NCBI GenBank assembly: GCA_947497475.1
Contig: CANMGS010000002.1
Coordinates: 496,001 to 560,000 of the forward strand
Length of the DNA stretch: 64,000 nt
Reading direction: 5' to 3'
Origin: an uncultured Amylibacter sp.
GTDB lineage: Bacteria > Pseudomonadota > Alphaproteobacteria > Rhodobacterales > Rhodobacteraceae
The position numbers and the translations under genes were made by a program. Positions 9,078 to 17,118 of the stretch are shown piece by piece. Below the pieces are notes generated by a model. It made no database searches. It was not told where the DNA came from and was given only the letters and a program-made list of their open reading frames with translations. Every line of letters starts with the position of its first letter. Position 1 is the stretch's first letter.

Positions 9078-9775
9078 TTGGCGAATTTATCCAAAGAGTA
9101 CCCAAAACCGCGAACTGTGCGGATGTACTCTTCTTCTGAAACAGCATTTAGTTGTTTGCGTAAGCGCCCGATGTGTACATCCACAGTGCGCGTCTCAACT
9201 TCCAAACTGTTAATCCAAACGCGCTCCAATAATTGGTCGCGAGAAAAGACACGGCTTGGTGCCTCTAGTAAAACGCGTAATAATTTGAATTCTAATGGGC
9301 CTAAGTGAACTACTTCTGATCCTATGCTTACCACGTGACGCGTTAAATCCATTGAAAGTAATTCATAGCTTAGTACGTTAGTGCCTATGCTGCTGGATAT
9401 ACTTCGTAGGTTTGCACGTACGCGCGCCATAAGCTCTTTGATTGAATATGGCTTAACGACATAATCATCGGCCCCAGTATCCAAGCCTCTTATTTTATCA
9501 TCCTCTTCACCGCGTGCAGTCAGCATAATTACAGGAATAGTCTTGGTTTCTTTTTTTCGTTTAATTTGGCGACAGATCTCTAAACCAGAAGTTTGCGGTA
9601 GCATCCAATCCAATAATATCAAATCGATTTCAGTCTCTGATAAAATTAAAAGACCTTCTTCACCTGTTTCCGCTTTATAAACATCATAGCCATCTACGCT
9701 CAGGTTGTAGCTTAGTAATTCTAGCTGTGACGGTTCGTCTTCGACGATCAGAACTTTGGGACCACCTTGTGCCAT
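9071..9775 (-). CDS. phoB: Phosphate regulon response regulator PhoB
   Basis: 234 residues: receiver domain (about 8-122, phosphoacceptor Asp56 in LILLDWMLP) and an OmpR/PhoB-type winged helix (about 135-228, RTVDVHIGRLRKQL and YIRTVRGFGYSL). It activates Pho genes at Pho boxes under phosphate limitation. The start chosen is the ATG at 9775 (MAQGGPKVLIVEDE), 1 base after the phoU stop with GGTGGAAG upstream inside phoU; an extension further upstream would run into phoU. It is the last gene of the pst operon. No phoR sensor kinase gene is adjacent, which is unusual. Confidence 0.92.
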   Translation of the reverse strand: MAQGGPKVLIVEDEPSQLELLSYNLSVDGYDVYKAETGEEGLLILSETEIDLILLDWMLPQTSGLEICRQIKRKKETKTIPVIMLTARGEEDDKIRGLDTGADDYVVKPYSIKELMARVRANLRSISSSIGTNVLSYELLSMDLTRHVVSIGSEVVHLGPLEFKLLRVLLEAPSRVFSRDQLLERVWINSLEVETRTVDVHIGRLRKQLNAVSEEEYIRTVRGFGYSLDKFAKA

Positions 9776-9776
9776 A

Positions 9777-10442
9777 TCATTCTTCCACCAATTCGCCTGT
9801 GACCAAATAGTGAACTTGTTCAGCAATATTTTTCACTTGGTCGCCAGAGCGTTCTAAGTTTTTTGAGATGAACAGCAAATGTGTGCATGCTTCGATATTT
9901 CTTGGGTTTTCCATCATATACGTAAGCAGTTCACGGAATAAAGCTGCGGTTTCGTCATTAATGTCTTCATCCGCCAATCGCGCTTTTTCTGCCAGTTCAG
10001 TATCTTGTGTGACATAGGCCTCCATAACTTGGTCCAGCATAATAGCGACTTGGTTCGACATTTTTGAAATGCGGCGCACGACGGGTTTCATTGGAGAGTA
10101 ATCATCTACTGCATCAACACGGTAAGATAATGTTTTGGCATAGTCACCCATACGCTCCAAACATTGTGATACTTTTAATGTTGTAATCGCACTTCGCAAA
10201 TCTTCGGCCATTGGTTGGCGTAAAGCGATTAGGCGAATAGCTTTTTCATCAATTTGTGTTTCTAATTCGTTGATTGCCGCATCTGCTTTCGCCACTTTCG
10301 CGGCAAGTTCTGTGTCATTCTTTTTCAAAGCTTTTGAAGAGTTCTTCATTTGGTCGGATACTTTATCCGCCATAAGAACCAAAAGTGTTTCAATCTCATT
10401 TAGCTCTTTATCAAAGCGTGTAACGATATGTGTATGTTCCAT
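9777..10442 (-). CDS. phoU: Phosphate signalling protein PhoU
   Basis: 221 residues with two PhoU helical repeats, including the acidic metal-binding-type signatures (ALRQPMAEDLR, CLERMGDYA, NLERSGDQVKNIAE). PhoU links the PstSCAB transporter to the PhoR/PhoB system and restrains Pho expression when phosphate is plentiful. The gene lies 9 bases after pstB and 1 base before phoB, in the usual order. Firm by sequence and context. Confidence 0.93.
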   Translation of the reverse strand: MEHTHIVTRFDKELNEIETLLVLMADKVSDQMKNSSKALKKNDTELAAKVAKADAAINELETQIDEKAIRLIALRQPMAEDLRSAITTLKVSQCLERMGDYAKTLSYRVDAVDDYSPMKPVVRRISKMSNQVAIMLDQVMEAYVTQDTELAEKARLADEDINDETAALFRELLTYMMENPRNIEACTHLLFISKNLERSGDQVKNIAEQVHYLVTGELVEE

Positions 10443-10451
10443 TGCGCGATC

Positions 10452-11231
10452 CTATCCGATACGGCCTGTAATATAATTCTGTGTTCGTTCATCCCGCGGA
10501 GAGGTGAAAATGTCATTTGTGTCGCCAAATTCAACCAAGTCGCCAAGGTGAAAGAAAGCTGTTTTTTGTGAAACACGTGCAGCCTGTTGCATCGAGTGTG
10601 TTACAATAACGATGCTGAATTTTGTGCGTAATTCATCAATCAGTTCTTCGATTGTCGCTGTCGCGATCGGATCAAGTGCAGAACATGGTTCATCCATAAG
10701 GATAACTGTTGGCTGAACCGCGATTGCACGAGCAATACACAGACGTTGTTGTTGACCACCAGATAGGCCCGTTCCCGGCTTGTCTAAGCGGTCTTTCACT
10801 TCATTCCACAAACCTGCACGAGTGAGTGCCCATTCGACCAACCCATCTAATTCAGACTTAGAAGCGGTCAAACCGTGAATGCGAGGGCCATAGGCCACAT
10901 TATCATAGATTGATTTTGGGAATGGGTTAGGCTTTTGAAATACCATGCCGACCTGCGCGCGAAGCTGAACAGGATCAATGTTTGGGTCATAAATATCATT
11001 GCCATCCAAACGAATGTCACCAGTGACACGGCAGATATCAATCGTGTCGTTCATGCGGTTCAAACAGCGTAAGAATGTTGATTTACCGCAACCAGATGGG
11101 CCAATAAAAGCCGTCACTGCGTGATCTTCTATATCTACGTCGACCTGTTTAATAGCCTGAGCTTCACCGTAGAAAACATCAACGCCACGCGCCGTTATTT
11201 TCATTTGTTTCTCGGATACTTCTTGAGCCAT
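10452..11231 (-). CDS. pstB: Phosphate ABC transporter ATP-binding protein
   Basis: 259 residues from the chosen start. Walker [10 protein letters not shown] is at residues 44-52, then the LSGGQQQR signature and Walker [14 protein letters not shown]. The start at 11231 (MAQEVSEKQ) has the best ribosome-binding site (GAGG, 5 bases upstream) and gives the normal PstB length; an ATG at 11264 and a GTG at 11276 are also in frame. It powers high-affinity phosphate import with PstS, PstC and PstA and lies between pstA and phoU. Assignment is firm; only the start is open. Confidence 0.93.
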   Translation of the reverse strand: MAQEVSEKQMKITARGVDVFYGEAQAIKQVDVDIEDHAVTAFIGPSGCGKSTFLRCLNRMNDTIDICRVTGDIRLDGNDIYDPNIDPVQLRAQVGMVFQKPNPFPKSIYDNVAYGPRIHGLTASKSELDGLVEWALTRAGLWNEVKDRLDKPGTGLSGGQQQRLCIARAIAVQPTVILMDEPCSALDPIATATIEELIDELRTKFSIVIVTHSMQQAARVSQKTAFFHLGDLVEFGDTNDIFTSPRDERTQNYITGRIG

Positions 11232-11279
11232 ATTTTCCTCACTCAAATTCAAATCAATCTGCATATCTGTCACCACTTC

Positions 11280-13061
11280 CTACCAACGACGTTCAAAGCG
11301 TTTGCGCAGTACGATTGCGATTAGGTTCATTACTACAAGGAAGACCAACAACACACAAATTGCAGCAGCGGTTTTGGCTTCAAAGGCGCGTTCAGGGAAG
11401 TCTGCCCAACGGAAGACTTGGACAGGCAAAACAGATGCGTTGTCTGTAATACCAGTTGGAATATCAACGATAAAGGCCACCATGCCGATCATGATCAAGG
11501 GGGCCGTTTCGCCCAAAGCCTGTGCCATGGCGATGATTGATCCCGTTAAAACACCTGGCATTGCCAGTGGTAATACGTGGTGGAATGACGTTTGCAGCTT
11601 AGATGCACCCAATCCAAGTGCCGCATCACGGATGGAAGGGGGCACTGCACGGATAGCTGCACGTGATGCGATGATAATTGTGGGCAACGACATAAGCGCC
11701 AATACGATACCACCTGCAAGTGGGGCAGAGCGTGGCACACCAAAGACATTAAGGAATACAGCCAGACCAAGCAAACCAAATACGATGGATGGTACAGCGG
11801 CTAGGTTGTTGATGTTCACTTCGACAAAGTCTGTCAATTTGTTCTTTGGTGCGAATTCTTCAAGGTATATTGCGGATAGCACACCAATTGGGAACGCTAA
11901 GAAGAATGTGACGAACATTGTCAGCATAGAGCCAACCAAAGCACCCCAAATACCCGCCAACTCAGGTTCACGGCTGTCACCAGATGAAAAGAAGCGCCAG
12001 TTAAAGTTTGAACTGATACGATCATCTGCGCGCAAGCTTTCCAGCCAAACGATTTGGTTGTCTGTTGTTTTACGTGATACTTCTGCGGAGCTGTTTACAT
12101 AAAGTGCCCAGTCATCTGCCGCAAAAGACGTTGTGTCTCCAATTGGCAGGATTACTTTTGCTGTGCTGCCTGCCGCTGAGATATCTGTCAGTTTAGCCCA
12201 GCCTGTGCCAATGCGAACCAAGACGGATGGCATGAATTTATCCAGCTTGCCTTCGTAATTTGGTTGTTCCGCGATACGACGTAATTCTTCAGCTTCTTTG
12301 ATGAAACCATCACGCTTGATTGTACGTGCTTCGACTTGTGCTTTTGCATCAGCCTTGGCAGCCTCATCAGTTGCGGCATTCATACGTTCCATAAAGACAC
12401 GTACACCATTGTTTTCTTGGCCTGCTTTTGCGTCCAAACGCGATGCGCGCTTACGCAATTCAGTTTGGATTTGACCAACAACTGAGGTGAAAACATCTGG
12501 GCTTACATTCAGTGTTACAATGTCTTTACCAGTTGCAGTCACGTCTAGTGCTTTGCTGTGCTTCTGCTCAACCAAGGTGCCGTATTCACCTTTAAGATAA
12601 AGGTCTGATATATCTGATGCTAAGAAACGGTAATCAATAGTTGTGCCAATCAGTTCTGGGTTTTCTTGAACCAATGTACGTAATTCAAAGGCTGCACCGC
12701 CGCTGACCACATCATAAAGTTGTTTTTTAGCTTTACGGTTTTTCACCATCGGGAAGTGCTCTTTAAGAGCGTTTTTCGTCAGCTTTGCAAAATCGGTTTT
12801 CCCAATAACTTTTGGATCTTTTGTACCCTCTGCATCAATGGATTGATCCAATGTCACAGGCAAAGTCACATAATGTTCGCGAATAGCACCTGTGGCATTT
12901 CCCAACACTGTCCAAAGCAGGGCAACCAATGCCAATCCTGACAATGCAATTGCTGTGATACCATAAAGTTTTAAACGCGTTTGCGCGGCATTACGACGTT
13001 TTGCGTTTTTAGCAGCAAGTTCAGACGTATGATGTCCAGAATATTTTGAAAGATCAGTCAT
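11280..13061 (-). CDS. pstA: Phosphate ABC transporter permease PstA, long alphaproteobacterial form
   Basis: 593 residues, about twice the length of E. coli PstA. After one N-terminal membrane segment (about 35-58) comes a large periplasmic insert of roughly 300 residues, a known feature of many alphaproteobacterial PstA proteins. The last third is the canonical permease, including the EAA-like loop RDAALGLGASKLQTSFHHVLPLAMPG. The ATG at 13061 (MTDLSKYSG) follows AGGA, 7 bases upstream; a TTG two codons earlier is less likely. It forms the membrane channel with PstC and lies between pstC and pstB. Confidence 0.92.
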   Translation of the reverse strand: MTDLSKYSGHHTSELAAKNAKRRNAAQTRLKLYGITAIALSGLALVALLWTVLGNATGAIREHYVTLPVTLDQSIDAEGTKDPKVIGKTDFAKLTKNALKEHFPMVKNRKAKKQLYDVVSGGAAFELRTLVQENPELIGTTIDYRFLASDISDLYLKGEYGTLVEQKHSKALDVTATGKDIVTLNVSPDVFTSVVGQIQTELRKRASRLDAKAGQENNGVRVFMERMNAATDEAAKADAKAQVEARTIKRDGFIKEAEELRRIAEQPNYEGKLDKFMPSVLVRIGTGWAKLTDISAAGSTAKVILPIGDTTSFAADDWALYVNSSAEVSRKTTDNQIVWLESLRADDRISSNFNWRFFSSGDSREPELAGIWGALVGSMLTMFVTFFLAFPIGVLSAIYLEEFAPKNKLTDFVEVNINNLAAVPSIVFGLLGLAVFLNVFGVPRSAPLAGGIVLALMSLPTIIIASRAAIRAVPPSIRDAALGLGASKLQTSFHHVLPLAMPGVLTGSIIAMAQALGETAPLIMIGMVAFIVDIPTGITDNASVLPVQVFRWADFPERAFEAKTAAAICVLLVFLVVMNLIAIVLRKRFERRW

Positions 13062-13070
13062 GGTCAAATC

Positions 13071-14456
13071 CTAGTCATACGCTTCACGGTACTTACGCAC
13101 GATGCGTAAGGCGACGATGTTAAGTAGTAGGGTTACACAGAAGAGTGTGAAACCAAGAGTAAAGGCAGGGCCAGCGGCTGTTTCGGCCTCTGTATCACCT
13201 GTAATCAACATAACGATTTGTACGGTGACTGTTGTCACAGCTTCCAATGGGTTTACAGTCAGGTTTGCACCTTGGCCTGCTGCCATCACAACGATCATTG
13301 TTTCGCCAACGGCGCGAGATACGCCCAATAGAACCGCAGAAACGATACCAGGTAGGGCAGCTGGCAAAACAACCTGCCGGATTGTTTCAGCTTTGGTAGC
13401 ACCCAAGCCATAAGAGCCATCACGTAGTGATTGTGGTACTGCATTGATAACGTCGTCTGATAGGGATGAAATGAATGGGATAATCATAATACCCATCACT
13501 ACACCCGCAGCCAGCGCGCTTTCGGATGCAACTGATAATCCAATCGCTTCACCCCATCCGCGAATGGCAGGGGCTAATGTGATTGCTGCAAAGAAACCGT
13601 AAACAACTGTTGGGATACCTGCCAAGATTTCCAACATTGGTTTTGCCCACGCACGCACGTGAGCCGATGCAAAGTCTGATAGGTAAATCGCAGCCATAAG
13701 GCCGATTGGCACAGCCACGATCATAGCGATTAATGTGATTAGCATGGTACCTACAAACAATGGGATTGCACCCACACGGTCGGGATCCATAGTTCCAGAA
13801 TGTACACCAGCCAATGGAGACCATTCTGTACCGAAAATGTATTTATCTACACGCCATCCGATGTTCGAAAAGAAATTCATTGTTTCAAAAATCAAACTCA
13901 AAACAATGCCGATTGTGGTTAAAACTGCAATCGCTGCACAAACGAATAGGAATGAGCTGATGATGCGTTCTGACTTATTACGTGCGCGCCACTCTGTTGT
14001 AATGCGCGTGAATTGGAACAAGCCACCAAGAATTGATAGTGCAAGCGGAATAAGAACCATGGACCAATTATGCAGATTGGATAAGCTGGAATAATCACCC
14101 GCAATCGTTTCACGCAAATCATCCACTGAAGAGGCCGCGCGCCCTTCGGATATAGCTTTGGCATCTGATAAAACCAGTTGCGCTTGAATGTCAGCTAATG
14201 AAGGGTTTGCTGCTTTGATTTGGCTTAATAAAGAGCCAGTTACAAACCAGCTGCCAAAAATCAAAAGAATAAGATATGTCGCTATCCCTAAAAGCAAAAC
14301 CCACAGAAACGAAAGTGTTCCGTGGTAATTTGGACGAGAGTGTAGCGATGAAGGGATGCCATTCGAAACAGCTGTGGCTTTTGATCGTGCCATAACAAAG
14401 AAAGCACATGATAGACCGAGAATAATTATCGGCATTAGATTAGAAAGCCCGAGCAT
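13071..14456 (-). CDS. pstC: Phosphate ABC transporter permease PstC
   Basis: 461 residues, with extra N-terminal membrane segments and a periplasmic stretch (about 75-140), then the permease core with the loop RDGSYGLGATKAETIRQVVLPAALPGI. The chosen ATG (MLGLSNLMPIIILGL) has AGGA 8 bases upstream; a GTG 8 codons earlier is in frame but weaker. It pairs with PstA in the phosphate importer. It is separated from pstS by 120 bases holding hairpins, and from pstA by 9 bases. Confidence 0.92.
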   Translation of the reverse strand: MLGLSNLMPIIILGLSCAFFVMARSKATAVSNGIPSSLHSRPNYHGTLSFLWVLLLGIATYLILLIFGSWFVTGSLLSQIKAANPSLADIQAQLVLSDAKAISEGRAASSVDDLRETIAGDYSSLSNLHNWSMVLIPLALSILGGLFQFTRITTEWRARNKSERIISSFLFVCAAIAVLTTIGIVLSLIFETMNFFSNIGWRVDKYIFGTEWSPLAGVHSGTMDPDRVGAIPLFVGTMLITLIAMIVAVPIGLMAAIYLSDFASAHVRAWAKPMLEILAGIPTVVYGFFAAITLAPAIRGWGEAIGLSVASESALAAGVVMGIMIIPFISSLSDDVINAVPQSLRDGSYGLGATKAETIRQVVLPAALPGIVSAVLLGVSRAVGETMIVVMAAGQGANLTVNPLEAVTTVTVQIVMLITGDTEAETAAGPAFTLGFTLFCVTLLLNIVALRIVRKYREAYD

Positions 14457-14503
14457 TTCTATAGTCCTAATATTTAGCACAGCAGCGTGCTTTGGCAGAA
14501 AGC

Positions 14504-14525
14504 TGGGGGCATTTTCATGCCCCCA
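14504..14525 (-). terminator. Intercistronic stem-loop between pstS and pstC
   Basis: A perfect 9-bp stem, TGGGGGCAT and ATGCCCCCA, with a 4-base loop, lies just downstream of pstS on the minus strand. What follows in the transcript is not U-rich, so it is more likely an mRNA-stabilising or attenuating element that gives more pstS than pstCAB. Similar elements are common after transporter binding-protein genes. Confidence 0.5.
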
Positions 14526-14561
14526 ACGGTTATTTGTTTTACAAGCGTGGAGGTCGCTTGA

Positions 14562-14582
14562 AAGTAAGCTTAAGGCTTACTT
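14562..14582 (-). other. Second inverted repeat at the pstS stop codon
   Basis: An 8-bp stem, AAGTAAGC and GCTTACTT, with a 5-base loop, overlaps the last codons and stop of pstS. With the neighbouring 9-bp stem-loop it makes a structured pstS 3' end, which could protect the pstS message from 3' decay. Confidence 0.4.
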
Positions 14583-15575
14583 AAGTTCTTCTGAACCAGT
14601 CATTACAACTAGGTTTGTCATTGTGTCTAGGTTTGCCGCGAAAGGTTCTTCTGACAATGGGATCAAACCTTTGTCTACAAGGTAACCTTCTTCGCCCGCA
14701 GCTGCATCTGATGCGAATTCAGCAGCGAATTCAGCGATACCTGGCACAACACCTACGTGTTGTTTTTTCACGTAGTAGTATAGGGAACGTGATACTTTGT
14801 AGTCGCCAGCAGCGATGTTTTCGAATTCTGGTGCAACGCCGTTTACTGTAGCGCCTTTGATCGTGTCAGAGTTTTGATCCAAGAAAGAGTAACCGAATAC
14901 AGCTACTGCAGCTGGGTTAGCAGCCAATTTTTGAACCATTAGGTTGTCGTTTTCACCAGCGTCAACCCAAGCACCGTCTGTACGGATTTCAAGTTTTTTA
15001 TACTCAGCTTTTTCAAGACCAGCAGCTTTACCGCCTTTTTGGATCACTAATTCTTCGAAAGCGTCACGTGTACCAGATGATGGTGGTGGGCCAAGCACTT
15101 CGATTTTGATGTCTGGCAAAGATGGGTCAATGTCTGACCATTTTGCTGGCTCGCCTTGGCCTTTTGCAAGAGCTTTATAAAGGTGATCGATTGTTAGTTC
15201 GAATGATGGAGCGTCGATGCCATTTGCAACTACAATACCGTCGAAGCCGATGATTGATTCAACGATGTCTGTAACGCCGTTTTCTTGGCACAACTTCCAT
15301 TCTTTCGCTTTCATACGACGAGAAGCGTTTGTGATATCTGGGTGGTCAGTACCAACACCAGCACAGAACAATTTCATGCCGCCGCCTGAGCCTGTTGATT
15401 CTACAACTGGAGTAGCGAAGTCAGTCTTTTGACCAAATTGCTCTGCCACAGCTGTTGAGAATGGAAATACTGTTGAAGAGCCAACAATTTTGATTTCTTT
15501 GCGTTCAGCCAAAGCTGGTGTTGCGATTGCCGTTGCCAATGCAACAGCTGTAAATGAAAGAGTTTTAAAGAACAT
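14577..15575 (-). CDS. pstS: Periplasmic phosphate-binding protein PstS
   Basis: 332 residues with a Sec signal peptide (about 1-23, ending ATPALA). The mature part starts KEIKIVGSSTVFPFS, the phosphate-binding signature, followed by ESTGSGGG (phosphate-binding Ser/Gly cluster) and SSGTRDAFEELV. It captures inorganic phosphate in the periplasm and delivers it to PstCA. It is the first gene of the pst operon, directly behind a Pho-box promoter (15637-15681). Assignment is firm. Confidence 0.95.
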   Translation of the reverse strand: MFFKTLSFTAVALATAIATPALAERKEIKIVGSSTVFPFSTAVAEQFGQKTDFATPVVESTGSGGGMKLFCAGVGTDHPDITNASRRMKAKEWKLCQENGVTDIVESIIGFDGIVVANGIDAPSFELTIDHLYKALAKGQGEPAKWSDIDPSLPDIKIEVLGPPPSSGTRDAFEELVIQKGGKAAGLEKAEYKKLEIRTDGAWVDAGENDNLMVQKLAANPAAVAVFGYSFLDQNSDTIKGATVNGVAPEFENIAAGDYKVSRSLYYYVKKQHVGVVPGIAEFAAEFASDAAAGEEGYLVDKGLIPLSEEPFAANLDTMTNLVVMTGSEELK

Positions 15576-15603
15576 AAGTTCAATCCCAATTTTGTTTCAT
15601 GGA

Positions 15604-15617
15604 CCGATTCTTATCGG
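15604..15617 (-). other. Small hairpin in the pstS leader
   Basis: CCGAT-N4-ATCGG (5-bp stem) lies in the untranslated leader between the pstS promoter and its ATG. It may affect message stability; no other clue is visible. Confidence 0.3.
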
Positions 15618-15636
15618 CTGAGTGCTAGATAGGCAG

Positions 15637-15681
15637 TCCATATGAAGCTCATGTCACAAGTTTGTAACGGTTGTGTGACAG
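15637..15681 (-). promoter_or_regulatory. Pho-box promoter of the pst operon
   Basis: On the minus strand three 7-base repeats, CTGTCAC (15675-15681), CCGTTAC (15664-15670) and TTGTGAC (15653-15659), lie exactly 11 bases apart with AC-rich 4-base spacers. This is the PhoB-binding arrangement, CTGTCAT-like repeats at 11-bp pitch. A TATGGA candidate -10 (15637-15642) begins 10 bases after the last repeat, the spacing seen in known Pho promoters where the box replaces the -35. PhoB, encoded at the end of the operon, should activate it when phosphate is low. Confidence 0.8.
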
Positions 15682-15726
15682 AAGGTTGAAAAAAACAGTT
15701 TTATGTAAATTTTCTGAGTGTGGGTT

Positions 15727-17025
15727 TTAGGATTTATTTAAGCTGGCAAGCTTTTTCACGTTATTAGATACCGTTACAGTGCCATCTGTCTCGAACGCTT
15801 CGTGGTTCTTTTCGATATCATCAATGATATAACGATAGTTCGCCATGATACCGTAAGACGTCGTTAAGCCAATATCATCTAAACGTGCCGCCCAATTCAA
15901 ACGTTCCAAACGTGCGCCGTTGCCGATATGGAAACGACAAACAGGATCAAGTGGTTTGCCATCTTTTGCCTTTATCGAGCTTAAGAATTTCGCTGCTGCA
16001 GGCATTAAGGTTTTTTCCAAGTCGTCAGCTTGTAAGCTGTCTAAATTAATGTCGTCAGTTAAGAGGGCAGAATAATCTTCATGCGCGCGTGCCCAATCGC
16101 CAAATTTCACGATAGGTGACAAGGTTACAAAATCTTTAAGATGTGGAAACCGTGTTTTAAGGTCTTCTACAACTTGCTTAATTAGGAAATTTCCAAGTGG
16201 AATACCGCGAAGTCCATTTTGGCAGTTTGATATAGAATAAAATACAGCAGTTGTTGCTTTGCTTGGATCAATTGGTTCCCTAGTTTCTGTCAATATCGGT
16301 GAAATAGCATTCGGCGTGTCACCCATAAGGGCGACTTCAACAAAGATAAGTGGTTCGTCTGCTAAGTTTGGATGAAAAAAGCCGTAAATCATACGGTCTG
16401 CAGGTTTTATTCTGCGCCCAAGGTCATCCCAATCGGTAATACCATGAACAGCTTCGTATTTAATGACGTTCTCGAGAATGGCTGCTGGGGTTTGCCAATT
16501 AATGTTTCGTAGCCCTAAAAAGCCGCGGTTGAACCAAGCCGAAAATACTTTGACAAATTCTGCATCCAATGTGCGTAGTTCTGGATGTTCTCTGAGCCTG
16601 ATAAGTAAATCAGAGCGCATGTGTAGAATTTTCATAGTTGCAGCAGGTGTTTGGTTCAGTAATGCAATCAGCTGTGCGTATTGTGGTCGGGTTACACTTT
16701 TTAAGTGATCTAAATCTTGTATCGACTGTGTTTCTACAAAGATTTGCGCGGCTTCTTTTGCCAGCTCAATGTCAGTTGAGAAAGAACTTAAAACCAATTG
16801 AAAGAAATCAGTTTTTTGCTCATCAGAGAAAGCTTCATACGATTTTAATATTTGATAAGATAATGCCAACCCAGAAGCATTTCCTTTGGTCGACATAAAT
16901 CGTTTGCAAAGATCAATAGTTCCTTCAACACTGCTTGTTTTCCCTAAGGATGATATACCTAACAGAGCTAACCCACGATCAGCGACCGTGCCAAAAAAAT
17001 CATTAAGAGGAGTTACAAGAGCCAT
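15727..17025 (-). CDS. Malonyl-CoA decarboxylase
   Basis: 432 residues of the MCD family. Hallmarks are an N-terminal helical part (FFQLVLSSFSTDIE), the LIFVEVALM segment, FVTLSPIV with the conserved active-site Ser, and HIGNGARLERLNWAARLD...SYGIMANYRY near the C-terminus with the conserved His. It decarboxylates malonyl-CoA to acetyl-CoA, clearing or using malonate or malonyl-CoA. No malonate-CoA ligase or transporter lies beside it; it follows putA on the same strand after 93 bases with no obvious terminator, so co-transcription is possible. The C-terminus carries no evident targeting signal. Confidence 0.9.
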   Translation of the reverse strand: MALVTPLNDFFGTVADRGLALLGISSLGKTSSVEGTIDLCKRFMSTKGNASGLALSYQILKSYEAFSDEQKTDFFQLVLSSFSTDIELAKEAAQIFVETQSIQDLDHLKSVTRPQYAQLIALLNQTPAATMKILHMRSDLLIRLREHPELRTLDAEFVKVFSAWFNRGFLGLRNINWQTPAAILENVIKYEAVHGITDWDDLGRRIKPADRMIYGFFHPNLADEPLIFVEVALMGDTPNAISPILTETREPIDPSKATTAVFYSISNCQNGLRGIPLGNFLIKQVVEDLKTRFPHLKDFVTLSPIVKFGDWARAHEDYSALLTDDINLDSLQADDLEKTLMPAAAKFLSSIKAKDGKPLDPVCRFHIGNGARLERLNWAARLDDIGLTTSYGIMANYRYIIDDIEKNHEAFETDGTVTVSNNVKKLASLNKS

Positions 17026-17118
17026 AAATTAACTATGGCTCAATATAACATAGGTGCAAGATCGTTTTTTAAGACCTAACGTCATTTTAAATGATGTGCT
17101 CATAATAAAAATGAAACT

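Noticed and set aside
11302-12102. 266-residue plus-strand frame opposite pstA
   Set aside because: It lies wholly within pstA, with low-complexity Ala/Ser/Thr/Lys content typical of an antisense frame; no start signal.
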